Positions 1-8,055 of a stretch of DNA of 54,060 bases are shown piece by piece. The notes under the pieces are model-generated. The model was not told the DNA's origin, did no database searches, and was given only the letters and a program-made list of their open reading frames with translations. The stretch's first letter is position 1; each line of letters starts with the position of its first letter. A program made the position numbers and the translations under genes. The stretch spans positions 1-54,060 of the forward strand of contig NZ_CAMKRR010000012.1 in NCBI RefSeq assembly GCF_946415235.1, in the 5' to 3' direction. Source of the DNA: an uncultured Ruminococcus sp. Its GTDB lineage: Bacteria; Bacillota; Clostridia; Oscillospirales; Ruminococcaceae.

Positions 1-53
1 CCGACGACCTACGCCTTACCAAGGCGTTGCGCTACCGACTGTGCCACATCAGC
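1..53 (-). tRNA. tRNA-Thr (GGT), 3' part cut by window edge
   Basis: Read on the minus strand, the sequence starts GCTGATGTGGC, runs through a D arm, and has an anticodon stem ACGCC/GGCGT around the loop TTGGTAA, giving anticodon GGT (threonine). The T arm and acceptor 3' half lie outside the window. Confidence 0.85.
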
Positions 54-66
54 ATCAACATTTAAT

Positions 67-95
67 ATTATACATCAGCGGCAAGCAAAAGTCAA
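67..95 (-). promoter_or_regulatory. sigma-A type promoter for tRNA-Thr
   Basis: On the minus strand TTGACT (90-95) and TATAAT (67-72) are separated by 17 bases, and the tRNA begins 13 bases downstream of the -10 box. It is back to back with the tRNA-Leu promoter. Confidence 0.75.
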
Positions 96-156
96 TAGTG
101 ACTTATATTATTTTTTATGTTAACCAAATATTTTCAAAAAAATTTTCAAAAAAGGC

Positions 157-185
157 TTGACAAGCGATTTGATTTCTGATATAAT
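157..185 (+). promoter_or_regulatory. sigma-A type promoter for tRNA-Leu
   Basis: Consensus TTGACA (157-162), a 17-base spacer and TATAAT (180-185), placed just upstream of the tRNA-Leu gene. Confidence 0.85.
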
Positions 186-212
186 ATTAAAGCAGTCACG
201 AAACACTGCAAT

Positions 213-297
213 GCGAGTGTGCTGGAATTGGCAGACAGGCACGTTTGAGGGGCGTGTGTCGACAGACGTATGGGTTCAAGTCCCATTACTCGCACCA
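213..297 (+). tRNA. tRNA-Leu (GAG)
   Basis: Acceptor GCGAGTG pairs with the 3' end CACTCGC-type strand (seen as TACTCGC before ACCA). The anticodon stem CACGT/GCGTG surrounds loop TTGAGGG, giving anticodon GAG. There is a long variable arm typical of a class II leucine tRNA, the T loop GGGTTCAAGTCCC, and an encoded CCA. Confidence 0.93.
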
Positions 298-299
298 AG

Positions 300-366
300 C
301 GCGGTTTAGGAATCTAAACCGCGTTTTTTTGTATGCAAAGCGTTTGCCTTATGGTAAACGCTTTTT
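300..366 (+). terminator. tandem intrinsic terminators after tRNA-Leu
   Basis: Two hairpins in a row. The first is CGCGGTTTAG / CTAAACCGCG (300-323), a perfect 10-bp stem followed by seven T. The second is AGCGTTTGCC / GGTAAACGCT (339-362) with one mismatch, followed by a T run. They separate the tRNA from fruK. Confidence 0.85.
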
Positions 367-373
367 TGTGCAA

Positions 374-402
374 TTGATTTTTTACGCGGAACATGGTATA
401 AT
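374..402 (+). promoter_or_regulatory. promoter of fruK-fbp
   Basis: TTGATT (374-379), a 17-base spacer and TATAAT (397-402), 36 bases before the fruK start codon. Confidence 0.65.
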
Positions 403-438
403 AAACATGATATTACGGAAAAACAAGGAAGTTTATCT

Positions 439-1338
439 ATGATATATACAGTAACATTCAATCCTGCCATCGACTATGTTGTACGCACGGACGGTGTAAA
501 GCTGGGCAGTGTGAACCGCGCGGTCTCCGAGGAGATGTACTTCGGCGGCAAGGGTATAAACGTATCCGCAGTTCTTGCGGAGCTTGGTGTAAAGTCGAGA
601 GCTCTCGGCTTCATTGCGGGCTTTACGGGAGAAGCTATCGAGCGCGGCGTGAAGGATATGGGTATCGAGACCGATTTCGTCCGCCTGAGAGAGGGCAATT
701 CCCGTATCAATGTAAAGCTGAAGGACGCAGAGGAGACCGAGATAAACGGACAAGGTCCCCATATCGGAAGTGAAGCTCTTGAGGAGCTCTTCTCCAAGCT
801 CGGCAATATCCGGAACGGCGACACGCTGATACTTGCGGGAAGCATACCGAACAGCGTCCCGTCTGACATATATGAAAAGATACTTTTGAGCCTTTCGGGC
901 AGAGATGTGCGCTGTGCAGTTGACGCTTCGGGAAAGCTCCTGCTGAATGTGTTAAAGTACCGTCCCTTCCTCATAAAGCCCAATAATTTCGAGCTCGGTG
1001 AGCTTTTCGGAGCTGAGATAGCTTCCGATGAAGATACCGTACACTATGCAGAGAAGCTCCACACTATGGGAGCTCGTAATGTACTGGTGTCAATGGCGGA
1101 AAAAGGAGCTCTCCTCCTTGACGAAAACGGAAAGATACACAGGTGCGGCATCTGCAAGGGCGAGCTGAAAAACTCCGTAGGTGCAGGAGACTCCATGCTT
1201 GCGGGATTTATGGCGGGCATCGCTGACGGTGACTATGACCGCGCACTGAGGCTCGGCACTGCCTGCGGCGGAGCTACCGCCTTTTCCGACGGACTTGCAA
1301 AAAAAGAACTGATAGAACAGCTTATGAAACAACTCTGA
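439..1338 (+). CDS. fruK: 1-phosphofructokinase family hexose kinase
   Basis: A 299-residue PfkB-family sugar kinase, probably phosphorylating fructose 1-phosphate to fructose 1,6-bisphosphate in the cytosol. The first PfkB signature is visible as FGGKGINVS (about residues 35-43). The C-terminal signature NSVGAGDSMLAGF (about 235-247) carries the catalytic base Asp of the GAGD motif. The length matches the family. The ATG is preceded by AAGGAAG and a promoter. It ends 12 bases before the FBPase gene, so the two are surely cotranscribed. Tagatose-6-phosphate kinase is a close relative that cannot be excluded by eye. No PTS fructose permease is adjacent in this window, which is unusual for fruK. 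Confidence 0.88.
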   Translation: MIYTVTFNPAIDYVVRTDGVKLGSVNRAVSEEMYFGGKGINVSAVLAELGVKSRALGFIAGFTGEAIERGVKDMGIETDFVRLREGNSRINVKLKDAEETEINGQGPHIGSEALEELFSKLGNIRNGDTLILAGSIPNSVPSDIYEKILLSLSGRDVRCAVDASGKLLLNVLKYRPFLIKPNNFELGELFGAEIASDEDTVHYAEKLHTMGARNVLVSMAEKGALLLDENGKIHRCGICKGELKNSVGAGDSMLAGFMAGIADGDYDRALRLGTACGGATAFSDGLAKKELIEQLMKQL

Positions 1339-1350
1339 AAGGAGCAGACT

Positions 1351-3267
1351 ATGGACAATAAATACCTCAGTCTCCTTGCAAAGGAGTACCCCACTATAGA
1401 AAGCGCCGCAAGCGAGATAATCAACCTTTCGGCAATACGCAGCCTGCCAAAGGGCACGGAATACTTTTTCAGCGATATCCACGGCGAATACGAAGCCTTT
1501 CTGCATATGCTCAGGAGCGCTTCGGGCATGATAAAAATAAAGACCGACCTCGTTCTCGGAAAGACAGTTTCCGCCCGTGACCGTCAGCAGCTTGCGGAGC
1601 TCATATACTACCCCGAAAAGGAGATAACCCGTCTTACCAACAGCGGCGAGATGTCCGACGAATGGAAGCGGCTCAGCATATACAGGCTCATACTGGTCTG
1701 CGAGACTGTTTCCGCAAAGTATACACGTTCCCGTATCAGGAAGCGTATCCCCGAGGATATGGTGTACATACTTGATGAGCTTCTCAACGTCACCGAGGAC
1801 GTAAACAAGGACTATTACTATGATGAGATAATCAGCGCTATCATCAGCACAGGCATTGCCGAGACTTTCATAATCTCCCTGTGCAAGCTGATACAGTCCG
1901 TATGCATAGACAAACTGCATATCATAGGCGATATTTTCGACAGAGGCCCCCGAGCGGATATAATACTCGACGAGCTCATGAAAATGCACGATGTGGATAT
2001 ACAGTGGGGCAACCACGACATCTCGTGGATGGGAGCTGCTGCGGGAAATCGCGCCCTTATCGCAAATGTTATCAGAATAGCCATGAGGTACAATAACTTC
2101 GACGTCCTTGAGGACGGCTACGGCCTTAACCTGAGAGCTCTTGCGGTATTTGCCGCCGAGACCTACGAGAATGATGAGTGCAGGCTCTATATGCCCAATG
2201 CGCTCGACGACAATATATACGACCCCGTTGACCTTAAGCTTGCGGCAAAGATGCACAAGGCGATAACGGTCATACAGATGAAGCTGGAAGGTCAGATGAT
2301 AGCAAAGCACCCCGAATGGGAAATGTCCGACCGCGACCTCTTCGGCAGGACCGACTTCGTAAACGGGACTGTCACCGCAAACGGAAAGCCCCATGAGCTT
2401 CTTGACAGGAGCTTCCCCACTGTTGACCCGAAGTCTCCTCTCACTCTATCAGAGGGTGAGGAAGAGCTCATGAAGGTGCTGACAGCTTCCTTCCGCCACA
2501 GTGAAAAGCTGCAAAGGCATATCCGCTTCATTTACGCAAAGGGAGCTATGTACAAGACCTGCAACAACAATCTGCTGTTCCACGGCTGTATCCCCATGGA
2601 TGAAAACGGTGAGTTCCAGAGCGTCAGCATACATGGCGTTAAGTATTCGGGCAAGGCGCTTCTCGACAAGCTGGGCGAGCTTGCAAATCAGGCATATTTC
2701 AGCAGCGGCGCGGAGAAAGAGTACGCCGGCGACTTCATGTGGTATCTCTGGTGCGGAGCTATATCACCGCTTTACGGCAAGGACAAAATGGCATTCTTTG
2801 AGCGCGGACTTCTTGCGGACAAGGAGCTCCATACCGAAAACTACAACGCATACTACACATTCTCCGAGAACGCTGAGGTATGCAGGGCTCTGCTGGAGCA
2901 TTTCGGACTTGACCCCGAAAAGGGACATATCATAAACGGTCACGTTCCCGTTAAGATAAAGAACGGAGAGAGCCCCGTAAAAGCTGAGGGAAAGCTGTTC
3001 GTCATAGACGGCGGCATCTCTAAGGCTTACCAGTCCACAACGGGTATCGCGGGATATACTCTCATATACGACTCCCACAGTCTCAATCTTGCCGAGCATA
3101 AACCCTTTGTGGCAGGGGAGAGCGGCAATACTCCCACGATACATCTTGTAGAGAAGCTGGAGCACCGTGCGAATATTTCCGACACCGATAAGGGCGAAGA
3201 GATAATGGACAAGATAAATGATCTTCGTCAGCTCCTTGAAGCCTACAAGGCAGGTACTATAAAGTAG
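1351..3267 (+). CDS. fbp: Fructose-1,6-bisphosphatase, class III
   Basis: A 638-residue gluconeogenic phosphatase that removes the 1-phosphate from fructose 1,6-bisphosphate. It belongs to the class III enzymes of Firmicutes, which use a calcineurin-like metallophosphoesterase fold. Metal-binding motifs are clear: FFSDIHGEYEAF near residue 40, IIGDIFDRGP near 190, WGNHDISWMG near 215 and NGHVP near 530. Length agrees with the family (about 640). The start is supported by GAAAGGAG. It is second in an operon with fruK and is followed by a strong terminator. Together the two enzymes would convert fructose 1-phosphate to fructose 6-phosphate through the bisphosphate. Confidence 0.93.
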   Translation: MDNKYLSLLAKEYPTIESAASEIINLSAIRSLPKGTEYFFSDIHGEYEAFLHMLRSASGMIKIKTDLVLGKTVSARDRQQLAELIYYPEKEITRLTNSGEMSDEWKRLSIYRLILVCETVSAKYTRSRIRKRIPEDMVYILDELLNVTEDVNKDYYYDEIISAIISTGIAETFIISLCKLIQSVCIDKLHIIGDIFDRGPRADIILDELMKMHDVDIQWGNHDISWMGAAAGNRALIANVIRIAMRYNNFDVLEDGYGLNLRALAVFAAETYENDECRLYMPNALDDNIYDPVDLKLAAKMHKAITVIQMKLEGQMIAKHPEWEMSDRDLFGRTDFVNGTVTANGKPHELLDRSFPTVDPKSPLTLSEGEEELMKVLTASFRHSEKLQRHIRFIYAKGAMYKTCNNNLLFHGCIPMDENGEFQSVSIHGVKYSGKALLDKLGELANQAYFSSGAEKEYAGDFMWYLWCGAISPLYGKDKMAFFERGLLADKELHTENYNAYYTFSENAEVCRALLEHFGLDPEKGHIINGHVPVKIKNGESPVKAEGKLFVIDGGISKAYQSTTGIAGYTLIYDSHSLNLAEHKPFVAGESGNTPTIHLVEKLEHRANISDTDKGEEIMDKINDLRQLLEAYKAGTIK

Positions 3268-3277
3268 CCGTATACAC

Positions 3278-3310
3278 AACAAGCCCCGAGGCTCTGCCTC
3301 GGGGCTTGTT
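3278..3310 (+). terminator. intrinsic terminator after fbp
   Basis: Perfect 15-bp inverted repeat (3278-3292 with 3296-3310) around the 3-base loop TCT. It sits between convergent genes. A run of A precedes it only weakly on the other strand, so it mainly serves fbp. Confidence 0.75.
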
Positions 3311-3343
3311 CATTCATTTGAGTGTGTAGTAAGTAGTATATTT

Positions 3344-3369
3344 ATAGGGGCAGCGTTCCGCCGCCCGTT
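3344..3369. repeat. TAGGGG hairpin repeat, copy 1
   Basis: TAGGGGCAGCGTTCCGCCGCCC folds as GGGCaGCG / CGCcGCCC. It is a member of the dispersed hairpin family seen at 7321, 7421, 33489, 33540, 46371, 46411, 46457, 50609, 50668, 50712, 50742 and 54027. Confidence 0.6.
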
Positions 3370-3391
3370 AAAAACTCATAATAAAATCCGT

Positions 3392-4498
3392 TCAGTCGCT
3401 TACATCCGAATCGAGGGTGATGCTGACATTGTAATCGGGATAAGCCTCCTGAGTCTCCGTAAGGATATGATCGTACAGCTCCTTTGCATCGGGAGCGGCA
3501 AAGTCGATGATGATATCGAAATGTATGGTCATTTTCTTCTCGTCAAGGTAGAAGCCGTGTATTTGCAGCACATATTCATGGGACATGACGTTCCTGCGTA
3601 TATCGCTGTATATCTGTGCAGCCATGTCGTTCTGCGTATTCACTGCGTAAACGCTTATGCCTGCAAGTATAACCCTGTGCTCGCCGAGTACCTTTTCCGT
3701 AATGTGGTGCTCCAGCTTGTCGAGCTCCGCAACGGTGAGAGTGTCGGGGACTTCTATATGCACCGAGCCTATGAACAGGTCGGGACCGTAGCTGTGGAGT
3801 ATGAGGTCGTAAGCTCCCTGTACCTCGGGAAAGGAGGTTACGGTCTCCTTTATCTCCTTTGAAAGCTCGCTGCTTATGCGCTTGCCGATTATATTGGAGA
3901 GGCTCTCGCCGAGTATCTCAAGACCTGATTTTATGATAACGAGGGAGATAACAGCTCCGAGCCATGCTTCAGTGCGGATATCGAACAGGAGGTATATCAG
4001 CGCGGCGATAAGGGTTGCCGCGGAAATGACGGAATCGAGCAGAGCGTCCTTTCCCGAAGCTATAAGCGAGTCGGATTGTACGCTCTCTCCCTTTTTCCTG
4101 ACATAGAGTCCGAGAAGTATCTTTACGACTACCGCTGAGGCTACTATTATAATAGCAGCAGGGGAATAGTCGGGCACAGGAGGGGAGATTATCTTTTTTA
4201 TTGACTCCACCAGCGAAGTCACGCCCGCATAGAGGACTATTACCGCAATGAGCGAAGTGCTGAGATTTTCCACGCGGCCGTAGCCGTAGGGGTGGTTTTT
4301 GTCGGGACGTTTTTTTGCCAGCTTTGTGCCTATGATTGTTATGACTGACGACATAACATCGCTGAGGTTGTTCACCGCGTCGAGTACGATAGCGATAGAC
4401 GAGCTGAGTACGCCTACCACTGCCTTGAATGAAGCAAGGGCTATATTTGCGATTATACCTATGATACTTGTTCTGACGATAACTTTATCTCTGTTCAT
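3392..4498 (-). CDS. Cation diffusion facilitator (CDF) family transporter
   Basis: A 368-residue membrane protein of the CDF family, which exports divalent metals such as zinc, manganese or iron in exchange for protons. It has an N-terminal block of about six membrane segments (residues 10-200). The family motif DAVNNLSDVMSS in segment II carries the two metal-binding Asp with Asn between, and HPYGYGRVE follows. A soluble cytosolic tail of about 165 residues begins near 205 and is longer than the usual 90-residue domain, so it may hold two ferredoxin-like units. The start is backed by AAGGAG 11 bases upstream. The motif DxxxD (rather than HxxxD) favours Mn or Fe over Zn by family knowledge; that is an inference. 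Confidence 0.9.
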   Translation of the reverse strand: MNRDKVIVRTSIIGIIANIALASFKAVVGVLSSSIAIVLDAVNNLSDVMSSVITIIGTKLAKKRPDKNHPYGYGRVENLSTSLIAVIVLYAGVTSLVESIKKIISPPVPDYSPAAIIIVASAVVVKILLGLYVRKKGESVQSDSLIASGKDALLDSVISAATLIAALIYLLFDIRTEAWLGAVISLVIIKSGLEILGESLSNIIGKRISSELSKEIKETVTSFPEVQGAYDLILHSYGPDLFIGSVHIEVPDTLTVAELDKLEHHITEKVLGEHRVILAGISVYAVNTQNDMAAQIYSDIRRNVMSHEYVLQIHGFYLDEKKMTIHFDIIIDFAAPDAKELYDHILTETQEAYPDYNVSITLDSDVSD

Positions 4499-4702
4499 AC
4501 TGTTTATTTCTCCTTCGGATTATCTCCCGTTCAAATTCTGGGAAGTCCGTCAGCTTTATATCATCGGGAGCTATGCTGACGGCTTATGCTGCTGAGCGCA
4601 GACAGTTCATATCCACTCCGTATTTCAAGCTCAGGGCGTGCTTTACGGAGACATTTCCAGTACCTCCGACAATAACAGAAGCCATGATACATTATCTGCT
4701 TA

Positions 4703-5050
4703 TCAATAATCTCCGCTTTTGACTTCGATCTCGTCCTCTGTGGAGGCAACATCTCCCGTGAGACCGCACCAACCGCAGGTTATACGTTCTTCGTTGTTCC
4801 AGCAGCTCAGCCTGCCGCAGCGGCTGCACTGAACAAAGCGCACCGATTTGCAGTAGGGGCAGCCGTTGTATTCGTCGGCAGGGTAGAGGTTGCCTTTTAT
4901 CTCGTTCCTGTCGAAGCCTTCGTGTGAAGCACGTTTCGGGTCAACGGGGAAAGCCCATGTCCTGAACCAGTCACCCTTCCGCTCCTCGACTCTTACGCCG
5001 TAGATACGGCCTGCTTCGGGGCATTTCATAAGTATAACTTCAGCCTTCAT
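4703..5050 (-). CDS. Small zinc-ribbon protein, TerY-C-like
   Basis: A 115-residue protein rich in paired cysteines: CPYCKS, CSRCGRLSCW and CGWCG in its second half (about residues 58-100). This pattern resembles the metal-binding domain found at the C-terminus of TerY-type tellurite-resistance proteins, usually next to TerY and phosphatase or kinase partners that are absent here. The N-terminal half looks like a small beta domain with no recognised motif. I chose the internal ATG at 5050, which overlaps the end of the upstream regulator gene by 11 bases and has AAGAAAGG upstream; a longer reading frame would run far into that gene. It is therefore translationally coupled to the regulator. 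The biological role is unknown. Confidence 0.7.
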   Translation of the reverse strand: MKAEVILMKCPEAGRIYGVRVEERKGDWFRTWAFPVDPKRASHEGFDRNEIKGNLYPADEYNGCPYCKSVRFVQCSRCGRLSCWNNEERITCGWCGLTGDVASTEDEIEVKSGDY

Positions 5051-7277
5051 TTTCTTCAGCCTTTCTTTTCTGTTCGTCGCGGTAGTCGGACGGAGAGCAG
5101 CCCTCGCTCGACCTGAACTGGCGGACGAAGTAGTTGTATGATGAATAGCCGCACTCACGGGATATCTCCGTAACGGTCATATCCGTCTGTGAGAGCAGGG
5201 TCTTTGCGTTTTCTATGCGGAACTGTATCATTTCCTCGATAATGCTCCTGCCGAAGTAGGATTTGTATATCTTTTGCAGATAGCTCTTGCTGAGGTAGAG
5301 GCTTTCCGCTATTTCGCTTATGCTCCACGGGAGCTCGGGGTTTTTCTTTATCCTGTTGCGCAGCAGGCAGAGCTTTTCAAACTGTGGGTTTGAAGTGGGC
5401 TCTGATATGGTATAGGTGAATACGCGGTTCACTGTCGCCTTGTACATTGCATCCGAGAGGTCGGCGGAGGGAGTTATTTCTAATCCGCATACTCCCACGG
5501 AGAAGTCGATATTGCAGTTCTCGTCGCCGCTGAACTGTGTTTCTTTTATTTTGCCGCAGAGCTCGTTGTATATGGCTTCTGCCCTGCCGCTTTCCGGACT
5601 TATGACACACAGGGTCTGTGAAGCCCATGCGCCGCATATCTCCTTGCCCCTGATACATGAGCGGAGATTCTTTGCAAAGGCTGCCATGATACTGTTGGAC
5701 TTTTCCTCGCCGCTCTGATAGTAGGCTTTTTTCAGTCCGTGGAGCTCAAAGGCAGCGCACTCGATAAAGCTGTTGCCTGCGCCTGCGGAGAGCTTTGTAG
5801 CGAATTCCTGTTCGATGCCGCTCCTGTTGAGCAGACCTGTTATATGGTCGTACAGCAGGGCTCTGCTGGTATTTAGCACTGTGCGCTTGGTGACAGCCTT
5901 TATACGCACCTGTTCAAGGGCTACATTGACGTAGTTTATCCATTTTATGTAGAGGGAGCTGAACGAGCGGGGCTCCTTTCCGAAAGAAACGGCACAGTAG
6001 CCGAAGAAGTTGTTGTTATAGTGCAGAGGTGATATGAAGAAAGCGGAGGGGTAGCTGCGCTCCTCGCTGTAATCGGGGAGGAGGTCTGACGAGCTGAAAA
6101 ATCCGCGGTTCTCGGACTCGCGCCATATAGCGGATTTTGCAAGGACTACCTTCATGTCGTCGCCTGCACGGAAGCTCAGCTCCTCGGCGTTCTTGTCTAC
6201 CGTAGAGTCGATATAGCTTCTGGTAAGGCAGATACGCACCCTTCTCATTTTATGCAGGAAGTAGGTGTAATTATCCAGCCTGTCGGCAAAAGTTGCGATG
6301 TTGTCCGCATTGGTTATATCGAAAAGCATATCGCCGTAAAGGAGCTGTGACTCAAAGCGGCTGTTTATGCTGATATTCCGCTGTATATTATGGCGAAGCC
6401 CGGGATTTTCGGCACAGCCGCAGCTCTCGCCGAGGCGGAGCTCGCCGTTTTCGTTAGGGACTCTGCTGCATATCTTTCCCGTGATTATTCGGTACAGCCG
6501 TCTTACGGACTCTGCTCCCAGCTGAAAATTTGGGCGGCTGTAGCTGGTTATGGACGGAGTGGACTGATATCCCTCTATGGAAGCGTCATAGCCTGTTACG
6601 GCTATATCTTCGGGGACGCGGATGCCCGCGTCGGTAAAGAGCTTTGTGAGGGTTATTGCCATTACGTCGTTTCCGCATACCACAGCCTCGGGGCGTTCAA
6701 GCTCGCCGCTGAGTATGCGCTTTGCGTATTTTTTCGGAGCTTCTGTCCAGAAGTCACCGTATTCGCACCAGTTTCTGCCGATATCTATGCCGTGCTTCTT
6801 CATGGAGCTCTTATAGCCTGCAAGTCTTTCCTCACCGCTGAAGGTATTCTTCGGACCTGTCAGGCAGTATATTTTCTTGTACCCGTGTACATTTATAAGG
6901 TGATCTGTGATTATCTCAAAGGCTTCGCGGTCATCGACGGAGGTAGTCTCGAAGCTGTTATGACCGTTGTGGTCAAGGAGCATTACGGGCTTTTCGGAGC
7001 GTTTGCAGATATTGTCGATATAGCGGCAGATATCCTCATCGTGGAAGGTATTTCTGTCATAGATGAGACCGTCGATGCTGTCGGAGAGGATGAGGTCGAA
7101 AACGGACTTTTCCGCGTCCTTGTGGACGGAATGTACCGAAAAATCATGGAGCGGAGCTATTACCGCGATATCGCAGCTGCTCTTGAAGGCCTGAGTGATT
7201 ATTCCGCGCAGTATCTCGCACTGGAAATCAATATGACAGTCAGCGATTATCACACCTATCAGCAGTCTTCTGCTCAT
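5040..7277 (-). CDS. Sensor-regulator fusion: LacI-type ligand domain, degenerate GGDEF-like domain, AraC DNA-binding domain
   Basis: A 745-residue regulator with three parts. Residues 1-270 resemble the periplasmic-binding-protein-like sugar-sensing domain of LacI/GalR regulators, with VTGYDASIEGYQSTPSITS as the typical effector-domain motif, but without an N-terminal LacI helix-turn-helix. A linker region follows. Around residues 470-620 there is a GGDEF-domain-like stretch beginning DHITGLLNRSG; the signature GGDEF is replaced (WASQTLCVIS region), so it should not make cyclic di-GMP. The last 110 residues are an AraC-type double helix-turn-helix (ISEIAESLYLSKSYLQKIYK, then VTEISRECGYSSYNYFVRQF). 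It likely controls carbohydrate genes in response to a sugar. The target is unknown. It is followed by the overlapping zinc-ribbon gene. Confidence 0.85.
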   Translation of the reverse strand: MSRRLLIGVIIADCHIDFQCEILRGIITQAFKSSCDIAVIAPLHDFSVHSVHKDAEKSVFDLILSDSIDGLIYDRNTFHDEDICRYIDNICKRSEKPVMLLDHNGHNSFETTSVDDREAFEIITDHLINVHGYKKIYCLTGPKNTFSGEERLAGYKSSMKKHGIDIGRNWCEYGDFWTEAPKKYAKRILSGELERPEAVVCGNDVMAITLTKLFTDAGIRVPEDIAVTGYDASIEGYQSTPSITSYSRPNFQLGAESVRRLYRIITGKICSRVPNENGELRLGESCGCAENPGLRHNIQRNISINSRFESQLLYGDMLFDITNADNIATFADRLDNYTYFLHKMRRVRICLTRSYIDSTVDKNAEELSFRAGDDMKVVLAKSAIWRESENRGFFSSSDLLPDYSEERSYPSAFFISPLHYNNNFFGYCAVSFGKEPRSFSSLYIKWINYVNVALEQVRIKAVTKRTVLNTSRALLYDHITGLLNRSGIEQEFATKLSAGAGNSFIECAAFELHGLKKAYYQSGEEKSNSIMAAFAKNLRSCIRGKEICGAWASQTLCVISPESGRAEAIYNELCGKIKETQFSGDENCNIDFSVGVCGLEITPSADLSDAMYKATVNRVFTYTISEPTSNPQFEKLCLLRNRIKKNPELPWSISEIAESLYLSKSYLQKIYKSYFGRSIIEEMIQFRIENAKTLLSQTDMTVTEISRECGYSSYNYFVRQFRSSEGCSPSDYRDEQKRKAEENEG

Positions 7278-7318
7278 TCTCTCACTCCTTTCGCAAAATT
7301 ATGATTTGAGCCTTTAGC

Positions 7319-7441
7319 TGTAGGGGCGGATATTATCCGTCCGAAATTAAACATTCGCTTTGTATGGGACGTTATCCTCGACGTCCCGTACCTTATGCAA
7401 CAAATAACATGAAATATGTTGTAGGGGCAGCGTTCCCTACA
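7319..7441. repeat. cluster of three TAGGGG-type hairpin repeats
   Basis: Upstream of the regulator gene are three short palindromes: TAGGGGCGGATATTATCCGTCC (7321-7342), GGGACGT / ACGTCCC (7366-7387) and TGTAGGG / CCCTACA (7420-7441). They belong to the dispersed hairpin family of this window. The remaining sequence from 7278 to 7560 holds no gene that I can support. Confidence 0.6.
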
Positions 7442-7559
7442 TATATAATTTTTGATTTATATGTACTATTGTATCATAAATATATGCCGAATGCAAGACA
7501 ATTATATATATTTGTTGTGGGAATTTCAAAAAATCTCCTTGAAAAAATAGTATTTTTCA

Positions 7560-7587
7560 TTGTATTTGCAATAAAAAGTGATATAAT
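7560..7587 (+). promoter_or_regulatory. promoter of the 7.6-kb candidate RNA
   Basis: TTGTAT (7560-7565), a 16-base spacer and TATAAT (7582-7587), preceded by TGA as in an extended -10 box. Confidence 0.6.
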
Positions 7588-7592
7588 GTTTA

Positions 7593-7815
7593 TCGAAGGC
7601 AGAAACTGTACTGTACTGACGTTTCGGAGTTTGCGTCGGTCTGCCGTGCCTTTCAGGGGAGGATATATCCTGTGTGAGCAACAGGTACTTTCGCAGGATA
7701 TACCGCTGTTTTCGGTTCGATGAGCCTGTTATAGGACATATCAGATCCCTCTCATGATCTTTTATAAGTATGTTCCTCGGAAAAGGTCTCCCGACTCAGG
7801 GGGACCTTTCCCATT
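7593..7815 (+). ncRNA. candidate structured small RNA, about 220 nt
   Basis: This non-coding unit lies between its own promoter (7560-7587) and an intrinsic terminator (7782-7792 pairing with 7799-7809, then a T-rich stretch). Readable helices are: GGCAGA / TCTGCC enclosing CTGACG / CGTCGG near the 5' end; GGATATATCCTG pairing with CAGGATATACC in the middle; and AGGACATA / TATGTTCCT enclosing AGATC / GATCT before the terminator. The size and layout would suit a 6S-like or other regulatory RNA, but I could not match it to a family. The next gene, an ABC-F ATPase, has its own promoter at 7906, so this is more likely a stand-alone RNA than a leader. Confidence 0.5.
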
Positions 7816-7905
7816 TTATTCAAAAAACGTGAATAATCGCGGCTTTTGATGAATATTGTATAAATTAGCTGACCTGCTATATGATAATTATATTAACCGT
7901 GACCA

Positions 7906-7934
7906 TTGACATTTTCTGCCGAAAGTGTTATTAT
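7906..7934 (+). promoter_or_regulatory. promoter of the ABC-F gene
   Basis: TTGACA (7906-7911), a 17-base spacer and TATTAT (7929-7934). The leader to the start codon at 8056 is about 115 bases. Confidence 0.7.
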
Positions 7935-8055
7935 GATTGTATATATACGCTGCCCTCTTTGTGGAACACAATGGGTACAGCATGATATTTGAATGCAGCC
8001 TGTACAAAAAAGCCTTACGCTGATTGTACACAGGGCTGAAAAAAGGAATTTTGCA

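Noticed and set aside
1090..2394. 434-residue open frame on the minus strand inside fbp
   Set aside because: It lies antisense to the well-supported fruK and fbp genes, starts without a ribosome site and has no recognisable domain.
7364..7723. 119-residue plus-strand frame over the repeat cluster and RNA candidate
   Set aside because: It begins within a palindrome, has low-complexity translation and crosses the promoter at 7560.
7593..7815. T-box, SRP RNA, RNase P or tmRNA identity for the candidate RNA
   Set aside because: Characteristic conserved sequences of these RNAs are absent, so I kept it as an unnamed candidate.
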